A stretch of DNA of 64,000 nt from Gaetbulibacter saemankumensis DSM 17032 (lineage in GTDB: Bacteria > Bacteroidota > Bacteroidia > Flavobacteriales > Flavobacteriaceae), in the NCBI RefSeq assembly GCF_000425645.1, contig NZ_KE384430.1, forward strand, positions 1,165,492-1,229,491, written 5' to 3'. Both the position numbers and the translations under genes were made by a program. Positions 55,279 through 64,000 of the stretch are shown one piece after another (the first letter of the stretch is position 1; the number at the start of each line of letters is the position of its first letter). Under the pieces are notes generated by a model that was given only the letters and a program-made list of their open reading frames with translations, was not told the DNA's origin and searched no databases.

Positions 55279-58200
55279 ATGAAAAAGATTAAAATATTTA
55301 TACTGCTATTTATAGGTATTCTGCACTTTAGTGTATTGAATGCTCAGAATGGTGGGCAACCTGAAGACGATATCTTAAAGGGTAAAATCAGGTTGAAATT
55401 TAAGCAGGAAGCTTTAAGTAAAGCTAAAGGACTTAAGCTTGCTACAACTAAGGCGCCATCAAAAGAAGTTGGTTTGCAAAATGTCGATAGAGTTAGTAAT
55501 CAAATTGGCATAAAAGAAATAAAACGTGTGTTTCCTTTTTCACCAAAATTTGAAGCTAAACATAGAAAATATGGGCTTCATTTATGGTATGAGGTAGAGT
55601 TCGATTCTAATAAGTCGGCAAAAGAGGTTATGAAGCAATATGAGCGCGTAGCCGATATTGATATTATCAAGCCTATTTATAAGAAAACCAGAATCGATGG
55701 CGATAAGCAACCGGTTGTTTTTAAACCAGGTTCAAGTAAGGATATTTCCGAAGCGATGCTTGTTCTGGAAACTGACGACCCGAGATTGTCAGAGCAATGG
55801 CATTATGAAAGTAATGATCGGTTTGGAGAATTTAGTTCAGATATTAATTTGTTTGATGCCTGGAATACGACCTCAGGGAACTCTGATATTATTGTAGCCG
55901 TAGTTGATGAAGGTGTGGATTTTAATCATGAAGATCTTAAGGATAACATGTGGGTTAATGAAGCCGAATTAAATGGAGAAGAAGGGGTTGATGATGACCA
56001 GAATGGTTATGTTGATGATATTTACGGATATAACTTTAATGTGTCGGGAGCTATTTCACCGGGTGATCATGGAACTCATGTTGCAGGAACCGTTGGTGCT
56101 GTTGGTAATAATGGTATTGGGGTTGCCGGTGTTGCCGGAGGTGACGGTACGGGTAATGGTGTTAAGTTAATGTCTGCACAAGTATTTGACAGCCGCACAA
56201 ATGGTGGACTTAATTTTGCAGAAGCCATAGTTTATGGCGCAGACAATGGTGCCGTAATTTCCCAAAACTCTTGGGGATACAATCGTCCGGATTATTACGA
56301 ACCGGAAGTGCTTGATGCGATTCGTTATTTTATAGCCGAAGCTGGTCAGTATGCAGGAAGTCCTATGAAAGGCGGTATTTTGTTCTTTGCATCAGGAAAT
56401 GACGCCTTAGATGCAAATCGTTACCCAGGGGCTTTTGATGAAGTAGTAGCTGTAAGTAGTACCGGACCAACTGGTTTGCCAGCTCCTTATACCAATTTTG
56501 CAGATTGGGTAGATATTTGCGCGCCTGGAGGTGATATGACCAATTTTGGTACAGAAGGAGGTGTGTTAAGTACTATGACTAACAATCAGTATGGGTTTAT
56601 GGAAGGAACTTCAATGGCATGTCCGCATGTTTCTGGAGTAGCGGCCTTAATTCTGGCTAAAAATATAAGTCAAGGAAATGAAATTACCCCCGAAGATTTA
56701 CGCAGAATTATACTAAATTCAACGACTCCATTTATATTTATCCACAACAGTAAGTATGGAAAAGGTATTTTAAATGCATCAAAAGCATTAGTTGATGATA
56801 ATAGAATTCCACCAAATGCCATTACCGATTTAAGAGCAGCTGAAAGTTTTCATAATGAAATAAGATTAGCATGGACTGTTCCTGACGATGAAGATGGATT
56901 TAGCCCGAGTTATTATTATTTGGCAATTGGGGAAGAACCAATAACGGCCACTAACTTTGAAAATCAAGGGCTCTTCTTGGTAGAGAACAATGTCGAAGCT
57001 GGACAAACATTCAATATAAACATTGGAGGTTTAATTAAAGAAACCGATTATTGGTTTGCCGTTAAATCGTTAGACCAGTTTGAAAATATTTCAGAAATAT
57101 CCAATATTCTGGCGGCGAGAACCTCTAGTGAGCCTCATTTTATGGAGTCGACCAGGAGTATAGATTTAACCATTAATGTTAATGATAACCCGTTAGCAAA
57201 CGTACCGGTTACTTTTTCAAATATTTCTCAAGGTATTATTTATTGGGAAAGTTTAATTTCTAATGAAACTTATTACAGACCAATAGAAACTGCCAGTACA
57301 TCAACAAAAACGATTATTTATAAATCTGAAAGCGCATCCGAAGTTTTAAATGAAGATTTGGGAGAACCTTTTGAGTCTATCAAATATCTAACCGATAGTG
57401 AATTAGCTCAGGCATCATTATCCTCGTTTGAGCACTGGAAGAATGATACCCCGGAATACGTTGCAGGTTTATCTTATGAGAATGGTACACCTCCGGCATT
57501 CTTGGCTGGTACAGGTAATACCAATGCAGGCCTAATCATGGGAACACGATTTGATATTCCTTACGATTTTTCATTCAATTTAACGCATCTTGAGGTGGCT
57601 TTATTTCCTGAAACTAATGAGTTTCCTATTACTATAGAAATTAGAAAAGGGTCAAGAGATGATATGTCTAAAGCAGAAACTGTTTATCAGCAAGAATACT
57701 ATCCTGATGTAGCTAATGAATTAAAGTATTACAGAATACCCATTTATAAACCTCAGAAATTTCAAGATAACGAATCGTTTTGGGTGGTGTTTAATTTCCC
57801 TAAAGAAATGCTTAATCCGCAGCTTATGCAATTTGGAGGCGGTGAGTATAACGAACGATTTATTGTGTCGAGAGATAATGGTAGAACCTATATACAGGCT
57901 AGAGATTTATTATTCAGGCCTGCTATTCCAATGCTAAGAGTATTTAGTACAGGTGAAAATGGTTCTTTTGTGTTTCTAGATCCTAATAATGGTGAAATTC
58001 AGGAAACTTCAGAGCAGAATGTTAATATCACGGTTGATGCAAATAATTTAATAAATGGAAACCATCTGGCGTCTATTGGTATTTTAACCAATGATATTCA
58101 TAAACCAGTTGTGAATATTGAATTAAAGCTTAAAGTAGAAGGACAGGTAGCTGTTGTAGATAATACAGCCTTGCATGAATATGAGGCTTTTACAAATGTA

Positions 58201-61200
58201 GAAAACGACCTGGAGTTAGAAGTAGAAAACACGGGTTTAGATGATTTTAAAGTATACGGATATACGGTTCTAGGTGCTGGAAATACTGAGGTGTATACCG
58301 ATACCTTAGTTGTAAAACCATCAGATGTAGCTAAAGTACCTTTTAAATATACCCCAAGTATAGAGGGAGTCATTAATGATAAAGTAACCCTGAACACAAA
58401 TATTGGAGATTTACCATTTTCAATACGTGTAATTAGTGAGCAGGGACCAAGCGTAGGACTAAGTTTGTCATCTTCAAATATCGATGTTAATTATGGATCT
58501 AAAAGACAAGTATCTTTATCTATTACAAATAGTGGTACCGGGGCAGCTTTAGATTATGACCTCAATCATTATAGTATAGCTAATAAGAATTCAGGATTAA
58601 TGGACCAGAAGTTCAATTATATGATGAGTTCTTCATTAGATATTGATGGACCGGAGGCAAATTTATGGGATGATATTTCAGATTTTGGTACGGTTATGTT
58701 TAAAGAAGATTTGGGAAATAGCATTCCTTTAGGAATGAAATTCCCGTTCTTTAATCAATTCATGGGAACCATAAATGTTGAGTTAGTAGGGGTTATGCGA
58801 TTGTTTGGTTACAGAGCAATGGTGCCGTTACTTATTCAGGGAGAACCTTTAAATGTAACGCGAATGCTTTATCATGCTTTTGGTGATAGAACGGTTTTAT
58901 CATTAGAGTGTAATATAATGCGAAGAGGTTCTAAAGGTTATGCGCATTACGGTGATACGGTAGAATATCAAGTGGTACTATTTAAAGATGGAGCAATAGA
59001 ATATCGCTATAAAGATGTTGATGATGTAACACCAGATAAAGATTATACCATTTTTTTACAAGGTATATTAACGGAAGATAAGCTGGTGTTTAGAGATTAT
59101 GGTGATACACTTGCATTAACAAATGGACTTGTTGTTAGGTTTACACCAGATCGATCTGTTTCCATGATTGGCGAAGCAAATAAATTGGAGGGCACCATTT
59201 TAAGTGGTAATACCGAGGTTGTAAATTTAAATATCGAGCCTAAAGCGTATGGGGTAACAGCAGGAACGTATAACGATACTATCGTAGTATATAATAATAC
59301 GGCAGCGAAGTTTAATAAAATTCCAGTAGTTATTAATGTTTTAGGAACTCCAGAAGCAAAAGTTAATGATTCATTACATTTTAAAGAACCCGTATTTATA
59401 GGAGAAACTAAAACCAAATATTTAAAGGTTGAAAATACAGGGGGTGCAGCCATTAACATTACGTCGCTGTCTACTAATTTGTCGCAATTTACGGTAGATA
59501 CATCGTTATTTCCAATGCGTTTGAATGGGGCAGCAAATGTGATGTTACCTGTAACGTTTACTCCTGTAAATTCTAGCGAATTAGTTGGGACTATAACCGT
59601 TGGTTTCGAAGATGGTTCCATTCAACAAGCTGTTTTAAGAGCTGAAGGAATTGAAGATGCACAATACACGCATGATTTGCCACTTCCTATTTCTGTTAAC
59701 TTAGTAGGGGGAGAAAAAACGACGCTACCATTCTATATTACCAATACCAGTAATTCAGTAGGGTTGGAATATGTGTTTAGAAATAGCACCTTTACATCGG
59801 TAGCTGATGAAACTACAGGTAAGGCTATTGGAGAGAATAGTCGTAAAGCAACTGAAGACTATGGTTATACCTGGAAATTAAGCGATTCTTTAAAAGTGTT
59901 TCATAAATGGGATGAGATTGGTTTTAATGAAGGGCGATTAGAGTTGGAGCCTAACAAGTACACCTCTATAGACCTACCTTTTGAGTTTCCTTTTTATGGA
60001 GCATATTATAACACGATTTGGATTTCTGCCAATGGTTATATATCTGTAAAAGAGCCAAAAAATCAACCTTTAGTGACTAGCTTTGTTACAGGCGATGATT
60101 TTAATGGTATTATAGCTCCGTTATGGTCCGATTTAATTCTTCAGGAAACAGGGGATGGTTTAAATTATCGATTAGAAGATGATAAACTTATCGTGCAATG
60201 GTATGATTTAGCAGCACAAAACGCCAGTGCAAACCCTGGTAACTTAACATTTCAGGTAGAAATAAATTCAGACGGGTATATTAAATTTCATTACAAGGAT
60301 ATTGAAACTTATGGAGGGATAATAGAGTATGGTATAAAAAGTCCCGACGGAACTGAATTTCTGGATGAAGCCAGATCACAAATTATGATGTGGGCTAACA
60401 TAAAAGATAATACATCGTATATTATTGCACCGCCACAGGTAAGAAGTGTTAATACGCAGCAACAGGAAGCTTTAAATTTAACTGTTTCAGCTGAAGATAT
60501 TTATTATCCAGGTACTTACCAGGATACCATCAGTATGGTATCTAATAGTAATAATCAAAAAATCTTAAATATTCCAGTTGAAATAAACGTGACAGGTTCA
60601 CCTAAAATGGCTGTTACCGATACTATAAGAAGGAATGATGTTATTTTTAGACCCAGTCTCACACTTCAGAATATCGTTCAAATAACAAACAGAGGCTATA
60701 ATGTTTTAGAAGTAACGCAAATAGCTTCTGAAGGCTTAGATGGATTCAATTTATATGATGATGCGGGTAATAAAATTATAAGAAGTAGTTCAGGGGTTTT
60801 ACTTAATAGTTTGCTTATAAAACCATGGGAAACGGTTGATTTAACTGCAGAAGTGGCAGTTTTAGCAAACCAAAATCAGGCTGGTAAAATAATTTATACT
60901 AGTAATGCAGGAGTAAATGAGACTATTTTAGAAGCAACCATAGTAGATTCGCCTGTGTTTAGTTGGGGTGCTGAAGACCAAGAGTATACACTTCCGAATA
61001 TTCAAAAAGAAGTATACGGGTTTAATGTTGAAAATAAGGGGGAATCAAAGTTGGTATATAATTTAATACCTGCGACGATGCCTGAGGTATCTCCAACACC
61101 TATAGAACCTTACGTTTCAGAAATAGAGGGAGCATACGATTTTCAGAAACGCGTAACAATAGACTCATTAGCCATAGAAACAAAAGAGGTGGGTGATGGT

Positions 61201-62751
61201 GTGTTTACGCCGTTTGCCGTAGGAGCAAATCTGGCATTTGCTAACCGTTTTACCGCTCCAGCCGGAGGCTTTAGTTTAACTCATATTAGAGCATATACTT
61301 ATTTAGATAAGTTGGAAGAAATTGTAAATGTGATGGTTTATAAAGGGGGCGATTTACCTCAGGATGGGGAGAAACTTTATGAGCAACAATTTGTTATAAA
61401 CGAAAAAGTTGATCAGCAATGGATTTACTTTCCTTTAGAAAAACCATTTTTTATACCAGAAGGCGAAGTTTTTTATATCATCATGACGCATCCGGTTTCA
61501 AATAAATATATGGGATTTGATAATTCTGAAGATGAATCTTTATTACAACATAGTTTCTCGGCGGTATATCAAGGTAATGATAATTATTATTGGTGGGCTA
61601 ATTATACCCAGAGTCAACGTGTAATTTGGAAAATGAGACCATTAACGGCATCGGGTAAAAACCAATGGTTAACCTTAGATAAGTATGAAGGTGAATTATT
61701 AGGGGGAGAATCTATAGCTATTAATGCTAACATCGACCCAGCCATTGCAGGTAAGGGTCGACATATAGGTAAAATTATAGCAAGCTCGAACGATATTAAT
61801 AATCCGAGAGAGGAAGTGTCGATAATATTAAATGTAAATGGCGCGCCAGAATTAAATTTCTACCCGAATATTTATAAAGATACTTTAAGTATTATTGAGA
61901 CAGAATCTAAGGTGTTTAATTATTTATTCGAAGATGTTGAAGGTGATGCTACCACAATCTCTATTGATGATAGTATTAAAGGCATCGAATATGAGTTAAT
62001 ACAAACAGGAGATAACACAGCTCAGGTTTCTATAGAAACAGGTTATGAAAGTGGAGGTTACTACAAGATACCATTAGCATTTAAAGACGCTGTTGGTAAT
62101 GTAACTAGCGATACGATTTCTGTTAACGTTGTAGAGAAAAACCGTGCACCTATCTTTAATACAGATTTTGAGGTCATTACTTTAAATCTGGCCGATAAGA
62201 ATAGTGCTATAACAATCGATCCTAATGAAATGTTTTCAGATCCGGATGGTGATGAGTTTCAGTTTTTGGCAGGGAATTATAACCCTGAGGTTGTAGATAT
62301 GGCATTTGGAAATCAATTTGTAACCTTAAGCCCAATTAGAGTAGGAACCGGGCAATTAGTTTTTGCAGCAGACGATGGTAAAGAAGACGGTTTTGTAATT
62401 CACTTAGTATATATAAATGTCATAGATGATTCTGAGACCGCTTCAGGTGTACCTGATGGGATGTTTAATAATGGCGATTTGGACGCATCAGATTTACCGG
62501 CAATATTTACACCAAATCCGGTGGTAAATGGAACAGCTAGACTTTATTATAAGTTAAATGAATCAGCAGATGTAAGTATTCAAATGTTTAATTCTAATGG
62601 TCAGTTACAATATGCTACAAGCAAGTCGAATATGTCGGCAGGGGAGCATGTTGAGGTGCTGTCCTTGAATAAACTGGCACCAGGATTTTACATCTGTGTG
62701 CTAAACGCAGAAGATAAAGCGTACAAAAGTTTTAAAATAATTGTGAAATAA
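55279..62751 (+). CDS. Giant T9SS-exported subtilisin-like serine protease (S8)
   Basis: 2490 residues. Signal peptide (to about 22, LNAQ), a propeptide (about 30-145), then the S8 domain with Asp210 (VVDEGVD), His264 (DHGTHVAGT) and Ser445 (GTSMACPHVSG), all kept. A fibronectin-like domain (about 510-610), a mix of beta domains to about 2390 including two jelly-roll-like copies (about 770-850 and 1990-2090) and two nidogen-like parts (about 1130-1260 and 1545-1700), then a DPDGD-type domain and a type A T9SS sorting signal (PNPVVNGTARLYY ... LAPGFYICVLNAE). Expected on the cell surface or secreted. It is the last gene of the SusCD locus. Confidence 0.92.
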   Translation: MKKIKIFILLFIGILHFSVLNAQNGGQPEDDILKGKIRLKFKQEALSKAKGLKLATTKAPSKEVGLQNVDRVSNQIGIKEIKRVFPFSPKFEAKHRKYGLHLWYEVEFDSNKSAKEVMKQYERVADIDIIKPIYKKTRIDGDKQPVVFKPGSSKDISEAMLVLETDDPRLSEQWHYESNDRFGEFSSDINLFDAWNTTSGNSDIIVAVVDEGVDFNHEDLKDNMWVNEAELNGEEGVDDDQNGYVDDIYGYNFNVSGAISPGDHGTHVAGTVGAVGNNGIGVAGVAGGDGTGNGVKLMSAQVFDSRTNGGLNFAEAIVYGADNGAVISQNSWGYNRPDYYEPEVLDAIRYFIAEAGQYAGSPMKGGILFFASGNDALDANRYPGAFDEVVAVSSTGPTGLPAPYTNFADWVDICAPGGDMTNFGTEGGVLSTMTNNQYGFMEGTSMACPHVSGVAALILAKNISQGNEITPEDLRRIILNSTTPFIFIHNSKYGKGILNASKALVDDNRIPPNAITDLRAAESFHNEIRLAWTVPDDEDGFSPSYYYLAIGEEPITATNFENQGLFLVENNVEAGQTFNINIGGLIKETDYWFAVKSLDQFENISEISNILAARTSSEPHFMESTRSIDLTINVNDNPLANVPVTFSNISQGIIYWESLISNETYYRPIETASTSTKTIIYKSESASEVLNEDLGEPFESIKYLTDSELAQASLSSFEHWKNDTPEYVAGLSYENGTPPAFLAGTGNTNAGLIMGTRFDIPYDFSFNLTHLEVALFPETNEFPITIEIRKGSRDDMSKAETVYQQEYYPDVANELKYYRIPIYKPQKFQDNESFWVVFNFPKEMLNPQLMQFGGGEYNERFIVSRDNGRTYIQARDLLFRPAIPMLRVFSTGENGSFVFLDPNNGEIQETSEQNVNITVDANNLINGNHLASIGILTNDIHKPVVNIELKLKVEGQVAVVDNTALHEYEAFTNVENDLELEVENTGLDDFKVYGYTVLGAGNTEVYTDTLVVKPSDVAKVPFKYTPSIEGVINDKVTLNTNIGDLPFSIRVISEQGPSVGLSLSSSNIDVNYGSKRQVSLSITNSGTGAALDYDLNHYSIANKNSGLMDQKFNYMMSSSLDIDGPEANLWDDISDFGTVMFKEDLGNSIPLGMKFPFFNQFMGTINVELVGVMRLFGYRAMVPLLIQGEPLNVTRMLYHAFGDRTVLSLECNIMRRGSKGYAHYGDTVEYQVVLFKDGAIEYRYKDVDDVTPDKDYTIFLQGILTEDKLVFRDYGDTLALTNGLVVRFTPDRSVSMIGEANKLEGTILSGNTEVVNLNIEPKAYGVTAGTYNDTIVVYNNTAAKFNKIPVVINVLGTPEAKVNDSLHFKEPVFIGETKTKYLKVENTGGAAINITSLSTNLSQFTVDTSLFPMRLNGAANVMLPVTFTPVNSSELVGTITVGFEDGSIQQAVLRAEGIEDAQYTHDLPLPISVNLVGGEKTTLPFYITNTSNSVGLEYVFRNSTFTSVADETTGKAIGENSRKATEDYGYTWKLSDSLKVFHKWDEIGFNEGRLELEPNKYTSIDLPFEFPFYGAYYNTIWISANGYISVKEPKNQPLVTSFVTGDDFNGIIAPLWSDLILQETGDGLNYRLEDDKLIVQWYDLAAQNASANPGNLTFQVEINSDGYIKFHYKDIETYGGIIEYGIKSPDGTEFLDEARSQIMMWANIKDNTSYIIAPPQVRSVNTQQQEALNLTVSAEDIYYPGTYQDTISMVSNSNNQKILNIPVEINVTGSPKMAVTDTIRRNDVIFRPSLTLQNIVQITNRGYNVLEVTQIASEGLDGFNLYDDAGNKIIRSSSGVLLNSLLIKPWETVDLTAEVAVLANQNQAGKIIYTSNAGVNETILEATIVDSPVFSWGAEDQEYTLPNIQKEVYGFNVENKGESKLVYNLIPATMPEVSPTPIEPYVSEIEGAYDFQKRVTIDSLAIETKEVGDGVFTPFAVGANLAFANRFTAPAGGFSLTHIRAYTYLDKLEEIVNVMVYKGGDLPQDGEKLYEQQFVINEKVDQQWIYFPLEKPFFIPEGEVFYIIMTHPVSNKYMGFDNSEDESLLQHSFSAVYQGNDNYYWWANYTQSQRVIWKMRPLTASGKNQWLTLDKYEGELLGGESIAINANIDPAIAGKGRHIGKIIASSNDINNPREEVSIILNVNGAPELNFYPNIYKDTLSIIETESKVFNYLFEDVEGDATTISIDDSIKGIEYELIQTGDNTAQVSIETGYESGGYYKIPLAFKDAVGNVTSDTISVNVVEKNRAPIFNTDFEVITLNLADKNSAITIDPNEMFSDPDGDEFQFLAGNYNPEVVDMAFGNQFVTLSPIRVGTGQLVFAADDGKEDGFVIHLVYINVIDDSETASGVPDGMFNNGDLDASDLPAIFTPNPVVNGTARLYYKLNESADVSIQMFNSNGQLQYATSKSNMSAGEHVEVLSLNKLAPGFYICVLNAEDKAYKSFKIIVK

Positions 62752-62765
62752 TAGTAAAAGAAATT

Positions 62766-62797
62766 AGCCGGAGCTGGATTTCCGCTCTGGCTGGTTT
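62766..62797 (+). terminator. Weak terminator after the protease gene
   Basis: AGCC-GAGC and GCTC-GGCT arms with one mismatch (62766-62774, 62784-62792), then GGTTTA; a T run is poor. Confidence 0.45.
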
Positions 62798-62856
62798 ATA
62801 GGTTAAGGGATTAATTACGAAAAATGATTAACACCACATCTTTTAACTGAGTTTAT

Positions 62857-63228
62857 ATGTATTGGGATAATTTAAAAATAGTAAGGAATATGGTTAATCA
62901 GGATATGGTTTCATCAGATGGGTTACATGCTGAGGAGTATGAAATTATTAGTGCAGATGCGAAACATTGCGTCGGTCACGATCGAGTTAATGGTACCTTA
63001 GCCATAACCAATAAACGTATTGTGTTTTCTGCAAAATCCAGAGAAGATATTGTTTTAGGTTTAGATGAAATTGAGCTTGTAAAATCAAACAAGCACATTT
63101 TTGCAGTGAAAGATAAGCTTACTATTGCAGGTAAAAGGGGTGAAAATGTGTTCCGTTTAAATTATTCGGAAGATTGGTTGTCTTTAATAGAGCAATTGTT
63201 AAAAGACAATGCCCAAAAAGCAGAATAA
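62857..63228 (+). CDS. Small PH/GRAM-like protein
   Basis: 123 residues. No signal peptide. After a short helix (MYWDNLKIVRNMVNQDMVSSDGLHAEEYEIISADA), a beta pattern GTLAITNKRIVFSAKSREDIVLGLDEIELVKSNKHIFAVKDKLTIAGKRGENVFRL and a C-terminal helix match the bacterial PH or GRAM fold. Unknown function; stands alone after the protease locus. Confidence 0.65.
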   Translation: MYWDNLKIVRNMVNQDMVSSDGLHAEEYEIISADAKHCVGHDRVNGTLAITNKRIVFSAKSREDIVLGLDEIELVKSNKHIFAVKDKLTIAGKRGENVFRLNYSEDWLSLIEQLLKDNAQKAE

Positions 63229-63317
63229 TAAGCTGATAAATTTTACCAGTTAATTATTCCCTTGAATTTCAATTTTCGGTAATAATAATTATTACATATT
63301 AGTCAATTAATTAGAAG

Positions 63318-63347
63318 GCCTTGTGAACAATTGTTTGCAAGGCTTTT
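63318..63347 (+). terminator. Terminator after the PH-like gene
   Basis: GCCTTG-AACAA / TTGTT-CAAGGC with two mismatched bases on each side, then TTTTG. Confidence 0.6.
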
Positions 63348-63379
63348 GCTTTTGTATTAAGAGGAAAAAAAGATTATAA

Positions 63380-63414
63380 AAAAGCACCATAAACGAGGTG
63401 TTTATGATGCTTTT
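63380..63414. terminator. Terminator facing the sulfatase gene
   Basis: AAAAGCA-CATAAAC and GTTTATG-TGCTTTT around GAGGT; it fits the end of the minus-strand sulfatase transcript (A run on the left). One mismatch. Confidence 0.7.
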
Positions 63415-63504
63415 AATTGGAGTCCGAAGAATTAACTTTAATGTAAAACCTATAATTAGGCGTTAATGGCTGTATGGGAAAAATTTTATTTATATATTAA
63501 TATA

Positions 63505-64000
63505 TCATTCTTTTGCTTCGAAATCGGATTTGTTGATCCACCCGGCTTTGACGTTTTCTCCTTTCATATAGCGTTCATAGAAGTGTTTATTTCTATCAGG
63601 AGGATAATTGTCAAATATGGAGTCATTTCCAATAATCCTTGGATCTTTTTGGGTTTTTAAATCTGATTCTAAGATGCTCTTTAAGTTTTCTTTTATTGGT
63701 TGAAATTCTTTGTTTTCAGCTAGATTATCTAAACAATTTTCATCCGTACGGAGGTTGTACAACTCTTCTTTAGGGTGTTTTCCAAAATTTAAATTCCAAT
63801 ATTTTGTTTCTAAATTGTTTCGTCTAAGTTCAAGTATTTCTGTTTTTGTTGGGCTTCCGTCCGTGTTTGTATATCCTGTTTCAGGATTTCCTGCTGGCCA
63901 TCGCTCAGGTTTATAATTCAATAAGTATAGAAATCCGTTCTTTACAATACCTCTAATAGGGTAGCCAACGTCGTTAGGTCTTCCAACATCATGTCGTTCT
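63505..64000 (-). CDS. Sulfatase, C-terminal fragment
   Basis: The frame is open to the right edge, so the real start is outside the window; the TTG at 63921 is internal. The visible 165 residues read [18 protein letters not shown], then [38 protein letters not shown], and [18 protein letters not shown] near the end. This matches the C-terminal part of family S1 sulfatases. It probably removes sulfate from algal or animal glycans, but the family subtype cannot be named from the tail alone. Confidence 0.85.
   Translation of the reverse strand, partial: ERHDVGRPNDVGYPIRGIVKNGFLYLLNYKPERWPAGNPETGYTNTDGSPTKTEILELRRNNLETKYWNLNFGKHPKEELYNLRTDENCLDNLAENKEFQPIKENLKSILESDLKTQKDPRIIGNDSIFDNYPPDRNKHFYERYMKGENVKAGWINKSDFEAKE

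Noticed and set aside
59097-59621. 174-residue antisense ORF inside the protease gene
   Set aside because: It is a shadow of the sense frame, with no signal peptide or domain.
1-64000. Mobile elements, rRNA, tRNA and prophage genes
   Set aside because: No transposase, integrase, phage structural gene, tRNA cloverleaf or rRNA segment was recognised in either strand.

Overview
The window reads as a chromosomal segment of a low-GC Bacteroidota bacterium, most likely a marine member of the Flavobacteriaceae. The support is: SusC/SusD-type outer-membrane uptake proteins, type IX secretion (T9SS) C-terminal sorting domains, many lipoproteins, Bacteroidota-type -7 boxes (TAnnTTTG) instead of sigma70 -10 boxes, little Shine-Dalgarno signal, a GSCFA protein, and a sulfatase at the right edge. 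I see no rRNA, tRNA, CRISPR array, insertion sequence or prophage. The genes look intact apart from the two cut by the window ends.

Layout. 1-1.7 kb: end of a PfkB sugar kinase followed by a GH13_18 sucrose-phosphorylase-like enzyme. 1.8-2.2 kb: small EF-hand protein. 2.3-7.2 kb (minus): operon of a K+-channel-like protein, an HlyD adaptor, a DUF2955 membrane protein, an outer-membrane factor and an AI-2E family permease, with overlapping genes. 7.6-8.7 kb: FUSC-family membrane protein. 8.9-16.6 kb (plus): copper/heavy-metal efflux cluster (HYC_CC_PP protein, CusA-like RND pump, TolC, CusB-like adaptor with metal-binding ends, HMA lipoprotein). 16.6-18.9 kb: a BP74-like T9SS cargo protein, TspO and a beta-barrel protein. 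19.2-24.2 kb: envelope proteins of unknown function, including a helical-repeat lipoprotein translationally overlapped with an outer-membrane protein and preceded by a possible RNA pseudoknot. 24.2-33.3 kb: 2,5-dioxovalerate-type aldehyde dehydrogenase, FKBP isomerase, Era, Der, the LemA/TPM/TPM group, a MerR regulator and an M23 peptidase. 33.6-45.1 kb: alaS, GSCFA, a crotonase, a long aromatic amino acid hydroxylase, a 52-residue DUF5522 protein, a PLP deaminase, a LysM glucosaminidase, hemL and a CpxP-like protein. 45.9-62.8 kb: membrane-anchored AraC regulator followed by a five-gene locus (L-domain-like lipoprotein, SusC, SusD, FISUMP lipoprotein, 2490-residue T9SS subtilisin). 62.9-64 kb: PH/GRAM-like protein and the C-terminus of a sulfatase.

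The most unusual parts are: (i) the 599-base gene-free stretch at 37.2-37.8 kb, with two related promoter-like/hairpin/T-run units whose loop motif recurs in a third terminator near 18 kb, suggesting a small-RNA family; (ii) the SusCD locus that carries a giant secreted protease and no carbohydrate-active enzyme, suggesting protein or peptide capture; (iii) the helical-repeat lipoprotein/outer-membrane pair with a pseudoknot-like leader; (iv) the ion channel embedded in an exporter operon. All functional statements come from reading the sequence and recalling families. No searches were run.
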